Shown: positions 8,372 through 17,393 of the stretch, one piece after another
Numbering within the stretch: position 1 is the stretch's first letter
Layout of the letters: every line of letters starts with the position of its first letter
Assembly (NCBI RefSeq): GCF_006352475.1
Contig: NZ_VCMZ01000001.1
Location: 3,348,001-3,412,000, forward strand
Source of the DNA: Acinetobacter pullicarnis
GTDB taxonomy: Bacteria; Pseudomonadota; Gammaproteobacteria; Pseudomonadales; Moraxellaceae
Length of the DNA: 64,000 nucleotides
Reading direction: 5' to 3'
The notes under the pieces: model-generated
What the model saw: only the letters and a program-made list of their open reading frames with translations
Told to the model about the DNA's origin: nothing
Databases searched by the model: none
Made by a program: the position numbers and the translations under genes

Positions 8372-8716
8372 TTATTCAATTTTATTTTCACTGCCCCATT
8401 GGCACATTAAATCTAAAATTGGTATCAGGGATACCCCACGTGCAGACAAGGAATATTCCACTTTGGGTGGAATTTGTGGATATTCTTTTCGAATAACCAA
8501 CTGATCTCGTTCTAACTCTTTGAGTGTATTACTCAAGGTTTTAAATGAAATTGTACCGATACAGCGCTTTAACTCATTAAAGCGCATCACGGGCTTATTT
8601 TCACTCAGCCAATACATCACAATCATTTTATATTTGCCATTCAGCAAAGAAAGCGTATATCCAAAATGGGTATCTTCAAGCTGAGTATTGGTTGGAGCAC
8701 ATCTATTTTCTGCCAT
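8372..8716 (-). CDS. HxlR-family transcriptional regulator
   Basis: The 114-residue product is a single winged helix-turn-helix domain of HxlR type. Landmarks are the N-terminal cysteine region (RCAPTNTQ), SLLNGKYKMIVMYWL, RFNELKRCIGTISFKTLSNTLKELERDQLV (recognition helix) and the wing ending KVEYSLSARG. HxlR proteins often respond to aldehydes, quinones or redox stress and commonly regulate a divergent flavin or aldehyde enzyme, as here. I infer that it controls the oxidoreductase at 8837 and itself from the 120-bp intergenic space. Confidence 0.88.
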   Translation of the reverse strand: MAENRCAPTNTQLEDTHFGYTLSLLNGKYKMIVMYWLSENKPVMRFNELKRCIGTISFKTLSNTLKELERDQLVIRKEYPQIPPKVEYSLSARGVSLIPILDLMCQWGSENKIE

Positions 8717-8836
8717 TTTACACTCTCCTTTGGGATAGTATATAACCTAAAATTGCGTACTTCAATCAAGTTAGTTGTTGATCTATACTCCGATTTCGAG
8801 TCAAGCATCCTGTATAAATCTGAAGTCGAGGTCGCA

Positions 8837-9394
8837 ATGCAAAAAACATTAGTTATCGTGAGCCATCCGAATATTGATCAATCGATTGTCAATAAACGTT
8901 GGATTGAGGAATTAAAAAAACATCCCGATCTGTACACCGTTCATGATCTTTACCAAGCCTATCCCGATGGTAAAATCTCGGTTGAATATGAACAAGCGCT
9001 GATTGAGCAGCATGCTCATTTGATTTTACAATTTCCGATCTATTGGTTTAACTGCCCACCATTATTAAAAACATGGTTAGATGATGTATTTAGCTATGGT
9101 TGGGCTTATGGCGAAACTGGCGATAAACTTAAACAGCGAAAATTTGGTTTGGCTGTGACTGCAGGTGGCAATCAAACCAGCGACTATGCAAAAAATGGAA
9201 GATATCAAACCAGCTTAACGGAGGTGTTGCTGCCATTTTCTCTCACTGCCCAGTATGTTCAAGCCGATTATCAACCTTACTTTGCCTACTATGGTGCAGA
9301 ACATAATCTAACCACCGAAAACCTTGAACAAAGTGCACAGGCATATATTGAACACTTGGCGACACTTTTTGAGCAACAAGCTTCCGTAGCATGA
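8837..9394 (+). CDS. Flavodoxin-fold NAD(P)H oxidoreductase (KefF/MdaB type)
   Basis: The 185-residue product begins MQKTLVIVSHPN, the first strand and phosphate loop of NAD(P)H-quinone reductase/KefF-like flavoproteins. It continues with the LILQFPIYWFNCPPLLKTWLDDVF block (about residues 62-85) and the TAGGNQ motif near residue 112. Such enzymes use FMN or FAD for two-electron reduction of quinones. The start is ATG 8837 with GAGG ten bases upstream; the open frame further upstream overlaps the divergent HxlR gene and is not family-like. Control by the HxlR protein is inferred from context. Confidence 0.88.
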   Translation: MQKTLVIVSHPNIDQSIVNKRWIEELKKHPDLYTVHDLYQAYPDGKISVEYEQALIEQHAHLILQFPIYWFNCPPLLKTWLDDVFSYGWAYGETGDKLKQRKFGLAVTAGGNQTSDYAKNGRYQTSLTEVLLPFSLTAQYVQADYQPYFAYYGAEHNLTTENLEQSAQAYIEHLATLFEQQASVA

Positions 9395-9613
9395 CCCTAT
9401 TTTTTTAAGCAATGTGCGCTGCTCATCTATAAACAAGGGAGATGATAAGCGCACGAATGCTTCCATCTCTCCCGATCAAAATATGGCTCATAGTGATCGG
9501 TTCTTTGATATAAAAACACTTCACTTTCTGATGATTAACACAAATTTAAGCATGCACTTTACAAATTTCAGACTATGCTAGGGACTTCGCATATTTTGAA
9601 ATGAGTACAGGAC

Positions 9614-10705
9614 GTGAAAAAACTCAGCGTTGGTATTATCTTTGGTGGAAAATCTTCTGAGCATGAGGTTTCACTCCAATCTGCTAAAAACATTATTGAA
9701 GCCATTGACCGCAATCGATTTGATATCACCTTGATTGGTATCGACAAACAAGGCCAATGGTTTTTACGCGATCTAAACCGCTTCTTAGAAAATGCAGAGG
9801 ATCCGCGTCATATTTCACTTGCTGCTTCAGTACGTCCACTGGCCTTACAACCGGGTCATCTCCAACAGCCCTTTTTTGAATCAGCACAACAGCAACAACT
9901 CAACCAACTCGATGTCATCTTCCCAATTATTCACGGAACACTGGGTGAAGATGGTTCATTACAAGGCTTATTGGCCTTCGCCAATCTGCCTTATGTCGGT
10001 TCTGCCGTATTGGGTTCTGCGGTTTGTATGGACAAAGATCTATGTAAGCGCTTGCTTATGCAGGCTGGTATTGCTGTTGCCCCTTATATCGCGGTTAAAG
10101 CGGTTGCGGATGAAGCGGCTTTATTTGAGCAAGCTTCAACTCAACTCGGTCTCCCCTTATTTATCAAACCTGCCAGTCAAGGTTCATCGGTCGGTGTTAG
10201 TAAAGTCACCAATGCAGCAGAATTTAGTGCAGGCTTGGCCTTGGCCTTTCGTTATGATCGAAAAGTGCTGATTGAACAAGCCATTGTTGGTCGTGAAATC
10301 GAATGTGCGATTTTAGGCAACGATCAACCACAAGCCAGTGTCTGTGGTGAAGTACTGACCCAAGATCAGTTCTACTCTTATGATGCCAAATATATTGATG
10401 GCCAATCACGTACTGTGGTCCCTGCCGAGATGCCTAAAGAAATTGAAGCGCAGATTCAAGCAGTTGCATTACGTACCTTTGCGGTACTGGAGTGTGAAGG
10501 TCTCGCCCGTGTTGACGTTTTCCTGACCCCAGACAATCAAATCGTGGTCAATGAAGTCAATACCTTACCTGGCTTTACCAATATCAGTATGTATCCGCAA
10601 CTGTGGCAAGCCAGTGGCTTAAACTATAGCGATCTGATTAGCAATTTAATTGATCTTGCCTTGCAACGTCATCAACTGAATGCCAGTAAACAACACGTTC
10701 TTTGA
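9614..10705 (+). CDS. ddlA: D-alanine--D-alanine ligase, DdlA type
   Basis: The enzyme joins two D-Ala with ATP to make the terminal dipeptide of the peptidoglycan precursor. The 363-residue product is the long DdlA form, about 60 residues longer than DdlB. It shows GIIFGGKSSEHEVSLQSAKN at the N-terminus, HGTLGEDGSLQGLLAFANLPYVGS in the substrate region, the ATP-grasp loop KPASQGSSVGVSKV and the metal site VNEVNTLPGFTNISMYP. It starts with GTG 9614. The gene stands alone, not in a division cluster, which also fits a DdlA paralog. Confidence 0.95.
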   Translation: MKKLSVGIIFGGKSSEHEVSLQSAKNIIEAIDRNRFDITLIGIDKQGQWFLRDLNRFLENAEDPRHISLAASVRPLALQPGHLQQPFFESAQQQQLNQLDVIFPIIHGTLGEDGSLQGLLAFANLPYVGSAVLGSAVCMDKDLCKRLLMQAGIAVAPYIAVKAVADEAALFEQASTQLGLPLFIKPASQGSSVGVSKVTNAAEFSAGLALAFRYDRKVLIEQAIVGREIECAILGNDQPQASVCGEVLTQDQFYSYDAKYIDGQSRTVVPAEMPKEIEAQIQAVALRTFAVLECEGLARVDVFLTPDNQIVVNEVNTLPGFTNISMYPQLWQASGLNYSDLISNLIDLALQRHQLNASKQHVL

Positions 10706-10742
10706 TTGAACGCAAGCGCCCTCTCCAGTTTGGAGGGGCTGC

Positions 10743-11273
10743 TTAAGACCCAAGTCGATAATAGCTATAGGTCACATTTTCCTTATAGACCACATGGCTA
10801 CTTTGCTTAAAGTCAGATACCCACTCTGCGCCAGAAAATCCAGCGATATGCCCATAAACATGGGCTTTGGTACGCTGAATAATATAAATATCACCCCGTT
10901 CTGGATGATCAAAAGCAGGATTAATTCGACGATAACCAATATCCATGAGAGTCTTGCCCCAGTCCGATGCCGCGACAGGATGGTTATCAAAACGTGCACC
11001 CGCACTTTCTAATGCAAGACGTATACTCTTCGCACATTTCTGTGAGCTGGTTCTGCTCGAAATACGGGCTAAGCTTTTGGAAAATGTATGAAGATTGATG
11101 GCATATTTGGCCTGAACGATGCTTTTCTTCTCTGAATTCTTCGTCAAGGGATTGGCTGGAATGACTTCGCTGTTCTGAATCGTTGCCTTTTTATTATTCT
11201 GCTGCTTTGCACGAGCCCTAATCTGATGATGTTCAGCAACATGCTGCTGTTGAACATTGGCGTGATAAGCCAT
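10743..11273 (-). CDS. Papain-fold peptidoglycan amidase, Tae2-like
   Basis: The 176-residue product has a polar Gln/Lys/Asn-rich N-terminus (about residues 1-60) with no signal peptide. A compact domain follows: SSQKCAKSIRLALESAG (Cys80), a PERGDIYIIQ strand, YGHIAGF (His142) and WVSDFKQ (Asp154). A Cys at the start of a helix, then GD-hydrophobic, GHI and WVSDF matches CHAP/NlpC-P60-type amidases, and best the Tae2-like amidases delivered by type VI secretion, which also lack signal peptides. No immunity gene is recognisable next to it: ddlA converges from the left and a DUF1963 gene lies to the right. Activity on peptidoglycan cross-peptides is inferred. Confidence 0.6.
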   Translation of the reverse strand: MAYHANVQQQHVAEHHQIRARAKQQNNKKATIQNSEVIPANPLTKNSEKKSIVQAKYAINLHTFSKSLARISSRTSSQKCAKSIRLALESAGARFDNHPVAASDWGKTLMDIGYRRINPAFDHPERGDIYIIQRTKAHVYGHIAGFSGAEWVSDFKQSSHVVYKENVTYSYYRLGS

Positions 11274-11592
11274 GCTTAAACCTCTCGTTGTTTCAAAAGC
11301 ATCGATAACTCAGCGGTATAGCCAAGCTATCTTTTGACGAAGCGAGGATATTAAACTTTCAAGCTTAATTTTTTGATCTAAAAAATGTAAGGAAATTTGT
11401 AAGATTTGGCTTAAAATTTTTAACTATTTATTTTAAATAAAATTATTTTAGTGTAATCGAACTATGCATTTTCTTGGTCGGCTTGCATTTGTATACTTTT
11501 CACACGACTCAGATTGAAGCGCACACCACAACTTCAATCTAAATCATTTTTTAGTGATCTGTTGACTAAATTAAATTTTGTCTAAGCCACAA
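11274..11592. other. AT-rich intergenic region without a gene
   Basis: No supported gene was found here. The part next to 11274 should hold the promoter of the leftward amidase gene. An inverted repeat AGATTGAAG (11511-11519) / CTTCAATCT (11532-11540) with a 12-base loop is followed by ATCATTTTTTAG on the + strand, so it could be a weak terminator or a 3' structure of the DUF1963 transcript. Confidence 0.6.
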
Positions 11593-12426
11593 TTAACCAC
11601 AATCCCAGTTATAAGCGACTTTGGAAAAATCACGCTTTTTTAAATCGGCTGGGTCAATAAAGAAGTTCCCAACCCCAACATCGCCCCACATGATATCGAT
11701 CCCATTTGCCTGATCACTATCAATTTGCAGCAGCAACACATAGGCTTTTAATTCATCTCGATACTCACGTGGATCGGATTGAGTGAAATACGGATACCCT
11801 CCCAGACGATGCCCAGTGCTAGGGAACTGTTCATTATAAGGGTCTAGCCAATCTTCTTGCAGATCAGCGCCTTCAAACTGTTCTTCATAGTCCCAAATAT
11901 CATCCATCGACAATACTTGGCGCGCAAAATTTTCATCATCGGTACTGATATATTGTGTTTCTACGGCAAAGCTCAGTGCAGACTGCCCTTCAACAGGTGA
12001 ATAATAGTCCGCATCAAATTGAGCAAAATATTCACTAAAATCTTGATGTAATAAGCTTTCATCCTCAATGACCTGTTCAAAGAACATCACCCGAAAATCT
12101 GCTTGTTTTTGTAGATCATCAAAGTCCGCACCGTACAGATCATCACCGCCAATATAGAACTGTAAAATTCCTGAACTTGGATAATCGGGTAGGCTTGGCA
12201 TTTCTGCAAAATTCATTTGTGCCAACAACTTGAGTGGCTTACCCTCACGATCCATCGGATAGCTTTCTGTCAGTGGTAAATAAGGCATACCACCGATCTG
12301 ACTTTGCCAGCGTGTGACCGCCGCTGTACCTTGTAGTTCAATCGATACACTCGGTTTCGCGGTTGCCAAAATCTGATCTTTAAATTGCTGTATTTGTGGT
12401 GGTAATGCGGCCCAATCCAGACTCAT
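11593..12426 (-). CDS. YwqG-like DUF1963 protein
   Basis: The 277-residue acidic product resembles YwqG/DUF1963 proteins. It shows GGMPYLPLTESYPMDREG (residues ~45-62), KLLAQMNFAEMP, GILQFYIGGDDLYG, HRLGGYPYFTQSDPR and the C-terminal MWGDVGVGNFFIDPADL. The biochemical function of the family is unknown; some members sit in toxin-immunity loci, which is worth noting because the Tae2-like amidase is the next gene downstream on the same strand. The start ATG at 12426 has GGGGA upstream; the longer frame to 12492 has no such site and runs toward the divergent thyA. Confidence 0.8.
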   Translation of the reverse strand: MSLDWAALPPQIQQFKDQILATAKPSVSIELQGTAAVTRWQSQIGGMPYLPLTESYPMDREGKPLKLLAQMNFAEMPSLPDYPSSGILQFYIGGDDLYGADFDDLQKQADFRVMFFEQVIEDESLLHQDFSEYFAQFDADYYSPVEGQSALSFAVETQYISTDDENFARQVLSMDDIWDYEEQFEGADLQEDWLDPYNEQFPSTGHRLGGYPYFTQSDPREYRDELKAYVLLLQIDSDQANGIDIMWGDVGVGNFFIDPADLKKRDFSKVAYNWDCG

Positions 12427-12555
12427 TTGCTTTCCCCATTTGTTATCTATTAAAAAGATCTTGGGTTTAGTATAAACTGCTGGGCTAAACAATAAATCCC
12501 ACCTGCAAGCGTTGCACGACGGCTATTGACGTCCACAGCGGAATTTGGAACTTTT

Positions 12556-13398
12556 ATGCGAGCGTATCTCAACCTTTTACAACACATTCTTGATCATGGT
12601 GCTGACAAAGGCGACCGCACTGGAACGGGTACACGTTCCGTATTTGGTCATCAAATGCGCTTTGATTTAAGTCAAGGTTTTCCTCTACTGACCACCAAAA
12701 AAGTGCATTTCCGTTCAATTGCGATTGAGCTGTTATGGTTCCTTAAAGGCGACACCAATGTTCAGTATTTACAGGACAATAAAGTCAGTATTTGGGATGA
12801 ATGGTCAACGGCAGAGCAAACGGCACGCTTTGGTCGCCCTGCGGGTGAACTTGGCCCAGTCTATGGGCACCAATGGCGAAATTTTGCTGCCAGCCAAGCA
12901 GAAGATGGTGCCTATAACCACGATGGTTTTGATCAAATCTCATGGTTAGTCAATGAAATTAAAACCAATCCAAACTCACGTCGTCTCATCGTTTCTGGTT
13001 GGAACCCCAAAGAAGCTGGCCAAGTGGCGCTACCACCTTGTCATACTTTATTTCAGTTCTTTGTGCAGAATGGCAAACTTTCCTGCCAATTGTATCAACG
13101 CAGTGCCGATGTGTTTCTAGGTGTACCGTTTAACATTGCCAGCTATGCACTCTTAACCCACATGATTGCCCAAGTCTGTGATCTTGAAGTGGGTGATTTT
13201 GTTTGGACTGGCGGGGATACCCATTTATATGCCAATCATTTTGAGCAAACCCAATTACAGCTCAGCCGCGAACCGATGCCATTGTGCCAACTCAAGCTGA
13301 ACCCAGCCGTTAAAAATATTTTTGATTTTAAATTTGAAGATATTGAAATTGAAAATTATCAATCACATCCAGGAATTAAAGCAGCGGTGGCCGTATGA
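12556..13398 (+). CDS. thyA: Thymidylate synthase
   Basis: ThyA methylates dUMP to dTMP with methylenetetrahydrofolate, yielding dihydrofolate. The 280-residue product has [19 protein letters not shown] near the start, the catalytic cysteine in [12 protein letters not shown], the [19 protein letters not shown] block and the HLYANHFEQ motif. A TTG at 12526 extends the frame by ten residues, but the family start is the ATG at 12556. The stop overlaps folA (ATGA), coupling synthesis of the enzyme that makes dihydrofolate with the one that recycles it. Confidence 0.97.
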   Translation: MRAYLNLLQHILDHGADKGDRTGTGTRSVFGHQMRFDLSQGFPLLTTKKVHFRSIAIELLWFLKGDTNVQYLQDNKVSIWDEWSTAEQTARFGRPAGELGPVYGHQWRNFAASQAEDGAYNHDGFDQISWLVNEIKTNPNSRRLIVSGWNPKEAGQVALPPCHTLFQFFVQNGKLSCQLYQRSADVFLGVPFNIASYALLTHMIAQVCDLEVGDFVWTGGDTHLYANHFEQTQLQLSREPMPLCQLKLNPAVKNIFDFKFEDIEIENYQSHPGIKAAVAV

Positions 13399-13907
13399 GT
13401 TTTAAAGGTTTAGAAATTGTGCACGTGGTGGCAATGGATCAACAATACTGTATTGGCACAGGCAATCAACTGCCGTGGCATATCTCTGCCGACCTACAAC
13501 ACTTTAAAGCCATTACCCAAGGTGGTGTGGTGATCATGGGCCGTAAAACCCTTGAATCGATGGGTCGTGCCCTGCCTAATCGGGTCAACTGGGTGATTAC
13601 GCGTGATCCTAGCTGGCGTTTTGATGGGGTAAAAGTTGCATTTAGCATCGAAGATGCTTTAAACAATGCCCTCCCCGATGTACGTGCTTCAGAAAAACCC
13701 AATTCAATTTTCATTATTGGTGGGGGTGAGATTTTCAAGCAAAGCATTGATATCGCAGATCGTTTGGAACTCACCCATATCGAACTCGATGTACAAGGTG
13801 ATGCGCACTACCCTGAGATTCCGGCTGCTTTTAAGAAAATGGCGACTGAGAAACATATTGATGACAAAACAGGGATTGCATTTGAGTTCGCAAGCTATCA
13901 AAAATAG
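13395..13907 (+). CDS. folA: Dihydrofolate reductase
   Basis: FolA reduces dihydrofolate to tetrahydrofolate with NADPH and is the target of trimethoprim. The 170-residue product has [28 protein letters not shown] at the N-terminus, containing the catalytic acidic Asp and the Met-20-type loop. [15 protein letters not shown] and FIIGGGEIF (NADPH binding) follow. Its ATG overlaps the thyA stop. It is a chromosomal-type enzyme, not one of the acquired dfr families. Confidence 0.96.
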   Translation: MSFKGLEIVHVVAMDQQYCIGTGNQLPWHISADLQHFKAITQGGVVIMGRKTLESMGRALPNRVNWVITRDPSWRFDGVKVAFSIEDALNNALPDVRASEKPNSIFIIGGGEIFKQSIDIADRLELTHIELDVQGDAHYPEIPAAFKKMATEKHIDDKTGIAFEFASYQK

Positions 13908-13933
13908 CAGCAATCTCTTATAAATAATTGAAT

Positions 13934-15010
13934 ATGCATAACATCGGGAAAAAAGACTTTTTTATCGCGCTTGGAAAAGTTTTACTGCATGCCCTGTTTA
14001 GCCTGTTTGTGATTTTATCATCGATCTGGCTCTGCTTTGCACTTTGGATTCAACAGCCTGGAAGCGTGCTGACCAGCCAGATCCTAATTGGGCTTTGGAT
14101 TTCTTTTGCTTGCAGTATTTTGGGAATCTACTTCACCCAAAGCGTCTTTAGTCGCGGCAAAGACAGCATAATCTACTTGATTATATTGGCTTTAGCCATG
14201 CTGTGGTATTTTAATATTCCAGCCAAACAAGACCGCGACTGGAGCCCCGATGTTGCCAACATTCTCAGTTATCAACGCGATGGTGACTTGGTCACTATTG
14301 ATAATATTCGTAATTTTGAATGGTATAGCCAAGATCGTTTTCAAGAGCGTTGGGAAACTCGCACTTACGATTTAGCCCAAATCACTGGGGTGAATATTAT
14401 TACCTCCTATTGGATGGGACCACAAATCGCGCACACCTTGGTCAGTTTTGATTTTGCTGATCAAAAGCCGCTGGTATTTTCGATCGAAATTCGTAAAGAA
14501 AAAGATGAAGCATTTTCGGCAATTGGAGGTTTCTTCCGTCAATTTGAACTGAGTCTGATCGCCTCTGATGAAAAAGATATTATCTATACCCGTAGCAATA
14601 TTCGCGGTGAACAGGTTTATTTTTTCCCCGTTGCGATGTCTAAACCTGCAATGAAAGCACTGTTCTTAGAATACCTCAGCAAGTCCGATGAACTTCGCGC
14701 CCAACCGAAGTGGTATAACACGCTCACCAGTAACTGCACGACCCTAATCTTTGATATGGTGCAGGCCATTGACCCCAATAAACTTCCCAAAGATTACCGA
14801 CTTTTGGCTTCGGGGTATTTACCCAATTATCTGTATGACCTGAACGTGCTTAATCCAGTATGGAATATGCAGCAATGGTATCAACATGCGCATGTTAATC
14901 CGCGCACGTCCAACTTTAATCAGCTTAAAGATCAAAGCAGCGCACATTATTCCGCTTTACTCCGTGAAGGTTTGCCTCGCAGTACGCCGCCTGCAAAAAC
15001 TTCGCCTTAA
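13934..15010 (+). CDS. DUF4105 inner-membrane/periplasmic protein
   Basis: The product of about 358 residues has three N-terminal membrane helices (residues ~10-40, 50-65, 78-95). A periplasmic DUF4105-type domain follows, with RWETRTYDL, SYWMGPQIAHTLVSFDF, FSIEIRKEKDEAFSAIGGFFR and a late Cys in LTSNCTTLIFDM. The conserved Cys and His resemble a papain-like arrangement, but the activity of the family is not known to me. I take ATG 13934 rather than the TTG two codons upstream; neither has a good ribosome site. The gene follows folA by 26 bp and may be co-transcribed. Confidence 0.8.
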   Translation: MHNIGKKDFFIALGKVLLHALFSLFVILSSIWLCFALWIQQPGSVLTSQILIGLWISFACSILGIYFTQSVFSRGKDSIIYLIILALAMLWYFNIPAKQDRDWSPDVANILSYQRDGDLVTIDNIRNFEWYSQDRFQERWETRTYDLAQITGVNIITSYWMGPQIAHTLVSFDFADQKPLVFSIEIRKEKDEAFSAIGGFFRQFELSLIASDEKDIIYTRSNIRGEQVYFFPVAMSKPAMKALFLEYLSKSDELRAQPKWYNTLTSNCTTLIFDMVQAIDPNKLPKDYRLLASGYLPNYLYDLNVLNPVWNMQQWYQHAHVNPRTSNFNQLKDQSSAHYSALLREGLPRSTPPAKTSP

Positions 15011-15136
15011 GCACTGCTGTGTAACCACAATAGACTCAAAATATGTTTTACTAATGTCCGAATACAGCGCCTATACAGGCACGCTTCATTATTTTTTCTT
15101 TATAACGCAGACCATTTAAAATTGGGACGAAAAATT

Positions 15137-15589
15137 ATGTTAAAACCGCTTATGAGCAGCGTCCTGCTGGCTGCAACGCTCGGCATTGTTGGCTGTAATA
15201 CTGCTAGCAATGTGCAACAACAGCAGAGTTCAACACTTTTACAAAATAAAGAGTGGACGCTCACTCACATTGGTTCGACAGAAATTAAGGATGATGCAAC
15301 GAGCAGTACACCTAAACTTAAATTCGATCAAGCAACACAACGTTTAAGTGGTACAGATGGCTGTAATCAATTGATGGCAGGCTATAAAATTGAGGGTGCA
15401 CAACTGAACCTAACCCAGTTTGCATCGACCAAAATGATGTGTATGGGCAAGATGCAGCAAGCAGATCAATTCAATCAAGCACTCGCTAAAGTCACGGCAT
15501 ATCAAAGCTATGGCCATCAGCTCAAGTTATTGGATCGTTTTGGCAATAGCGTTTTAAAGTTCAGCAATACAGTAATAACGCAACCTTAA
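15137..15589 (+). CDS. META-domain (HslJ-like) lipoprotein
   Basis: The 150-residue product has a lipoprotein signal ending GIVGC (Cys at about residue 20). A META domain follows: LQNKEWTLTHIG, then LSGTDGCNQLMAGY, and LNLTQFASTKMMCMG, the usual W-L, G-x-x-x-GCN and A-S-T-x-M-x-C pattern. Members include HslJ, an outer-membrane protein linked to novobiocin resistance in E. coli. The start ATG 15137 follows GGGACG; the upstream TTG at 15122 is less likely. It would be lipidated by Lgt. Confidence 0.85.
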   Translation: MLKPLMSSVLLAATLGIVGCNTASNVQQQQSSTLLQNKEWTLTHIGSTEIKDDATSSTPKLKFDQATQRLSGTDGCNQLMAGYKIEGAQLNLTQFASTKMMCMGKMQQADQFNQALAKVTAYQSYGHQLKLLDRFGNSVLKFSNTVITQP

Positions 15590-15696
15590 GTCTGCTCGCG
15601 CGTTACAGCTCAAGCTTAGCTTTAAACCATGAAGATGGATGAGAGGATACATGCATCGGTCTTCATTTATTTCAAATTGAATAAAGAGAATAAATT

Positions 15697-16221
15697 ATGC
15701 AACAGGCACTTTTTGGTGGTGGATGCTTTTGGTGTGTTGAAGCAGTATTTCTACAGTTAAGAGGCGTGCATCGCGTCGTCAGCGGCTATGCAGGTGGTCA
15801 TACCACCAATCCCAGCTACGAGCAGATTTGTCAGGGTGATACCAATCATGCTGAAGTGATTTTAATTGAATACGATGAAGCACAAATCGAGTTTAAACAA
15901 CTGTTAGATGTATTCTTTGCCACACACGATCCAACCACGCTGAATCGTCAAGGCAATGACATTGGCACCCAATACCGTTCTGTTATTTTCTATGCCGATG
16001 ATGCGCAAAAACAACAAGCGACACAGTATATCGATGCTTTAAAAGCAGATGGGCTGGCAATCGTCACCGAACTTGCGGCATGGCCAACGTTTTATCCTGC
16101 TGAAGATATGCATCAAAATTTCTATGAACGCAACCCAGAACAAGGCTTCTGCAACTTTGCCATTCCGCCTAAACTGGCCAAGCTTCGCAGTAAGTTCCAG
16201 AGCCTAATGAAACAAGACTAA
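15697..16221 (+). CDS. msrA: Peptide-methionine (S)-S-oxide reductase MsrA
   Basis: MsrA repairs methionine-S-sulfoxide in proteins using a thioredoxin-recycled cysteine. The 174-residue product has the catalytic [11 protein letters not shown] motif at residues 8-18, the [25 protein letters not shown] block and [20 protein letters not shown], all diagnostic. AAGAGAATAA precedes the ATG. It is cytoplasmic, stands alone and is followed by a strong bidirectional terminator. Confidence 0.96.
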   Translation: MQQALFGGGCFWCVEAVFLQLRGVHRVVSGYAGGHTTNPSYEQICQGDTNHAEVILIEYDEAQIEFKQLLDVFFATHDPTTLNRQGNDIGTQYRSVIFYADDAQKQQATQYIDALKADGLAIVTELAAWPTFYPAEDMHQNFYERNPEQGFCNFAIPPKLAKLRSKFQSLMKQD

Positions 16222-16260
16222 GCGCTGCCTTATTCAAAACATGACTCAACTCAAAACACA

Positions 16261-16288
16261 AAAAAGCGATCTAAACAGATCGCTTTTT
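16261..16288. terminator. Bidirectional terminator between msrA and exbD
   Basis: A perfect 12-base inverted repeat AAAAAGCGATCT / AGATCGCTTTTT with an AAAC loop lies between two convergent genes and gives T-runs on both strands. Confidence 0.92.
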
Positions 16289-16338
16289 CAATGGCTTATT
16301 GGTTGTTGCTCACCTTAGCCGAGGTCAATTCGCTTCAC

Positions 16339-16743
16339 TTAGTTATCACTGACAAAAGCAATATCATTTAAGCCTGCTTCACTGGCACTTGCCATTACTT
16401 GCGCAACCGTATCATAACGCGCATCTTTATCGGCACGAAGTTGGATCGCAGGTTTTAGCGCTGACTGTGATTCTTCTTTAAACCGCGTTTGCAGCTCTTC
16501 TAAAGTAATCGTTTTGGTTCCCCAAGAGATTTCACCTTGTGCATTAATATTAATGGTGACTTCTTTTGCTGGCGGCTCAACAATATCCGCAGTGGTTTTT
16601 GGTAAGGTTAATGGTATTGATGGGTTAGCAACAGTTGCTGTGACCAAGAAAATGATCATCAATACCAACATAATGTCGATCAGCGGAATGAGATTCATCT
16701 CATTCATGCCAGTGTCGTTGTCTTCACCCAATTGAAAAGCCAT
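16339..16743 (-). CDS. exbD: Biopolymer transport protein ExbD
   Basis: ExbD works with ExbB as the proton-driven motor that energises TonB. The 134-residue product has a short cytoplasmic start, one membrane segment with the essential Asp (NLIPLIDIMLVLMIIFLV) and a periplasmic domain ending LNDIAFVSDN. Its ATG overlaps the exbB stop by one base (TAATG), so translation is probably coupled. It is the last gene of the leftward tonB-exbB-exbD operon. Confidence 0.95.
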   Translation of the reverse strand: MAFQLGEDNDTGMNEMNLIPLIDIMLVLMIIFLVTATVANPSIPLTLPKTTADIVEPPAKEVTININAQGEISWGTKTITLEELQTRFKEESQSALKPAIQLRADKDARYDTVAQVMASASEAGLNDIAFVSDN

Positions 16744-17366
16744 TAAGCTTGACCTCCAACGAGTCCTTTTTGTGACTGTTCAACGGGCACAGAAGCCGGC
16801 GTTGACTCTTGCTGTAACATGGTGTCGATCAATAGACCATGAGCATGATCTTGCAAATCATTGGTGAGCGTACGATTAAAACGGACACAAATGTTATAGG
16901 CAATCACCGCAGGAATCGCGACCGCCAAACCCAGTCCAGTCATAATCAGTGCTTCACCGACAGGCGTTGCAACCTGAGCAAGACCAGCTTGACCACTTTG
17001 ACCAACAGCAACCAAGGCGTGAAAAATGCCCCACACGGTACCAAACAACCCGACAAAGGGTGCTAAAGAAGCAATGGTACCCAGTACAGAAACACCTTTT
17101 TCAGCAGATGATTTCTCAACTGAGATTTGACGAAGTAAAGCTTGTTCTGCAACAGCTTTACGTTGATCAAAGCTCAATGGGACAAATTTTGCCTTGAGTT
17201 GATTCATTGCCTTACTCAGCTGTGCTTGCGCTTGTTGTTTCAGCTGGCGCGTACCGAGCAAACGTAAGACAAAAATGGTCCATGTCGCAATCGACATCGC
17301 CAAAAGTATAAAATACAGCGTCTTACTAATCGCGTCTGCATGTTGCCAATAGACTGAAAAGTTCAT
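16743..17366 (-). CDS. exbB: Biopolymer transport protein ExbB
   Basis: ExbB forms the pentameric stator channel of the TonB motor. The 207-residue product has three membrane segments, with the diagnostic ASLAPFVGLFGTVWGIFHAL in the second and VGEALIMTGLGLAVAIPAV in the third. ATG 17366 is preceded by AGGATTTTG. It lies 27 bp downstream of tonB and overlaps exbD. A TolQ assignment is less likely because tonB, not tolA, is the partner gene. Confidence 0.95.
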   Translation of the reverse strand: MNFSVYWQHADAISKTLYFILLAMSIATWTIFVLRLLGTRQLKQQAQAQLSKAMNQLKAKFVPLSFDQRKAVAEQALLRQISVEKSSAEKGVSVLGTIASLAPFVGLFGTVWGIFHALVAVGQSGQAGLAQVATPVGEALIMTGLGLAVAIPAVIAYNICVRFNRTLTNDLQDHAHGLLIDTMLQQESTPASVPVEQSQKGLVGGQA

Positions 17367-17393
17367 AATTCAAAATCCTAAATAATAAAATCT

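Noticed and set aside
10715..10742. GC-rich inverted repeat after ddlA as a terminator
   Set aside because: The arms GCCCTCTCC and GGAGGGGC do not pair evenly and no T-run follows on either strand.
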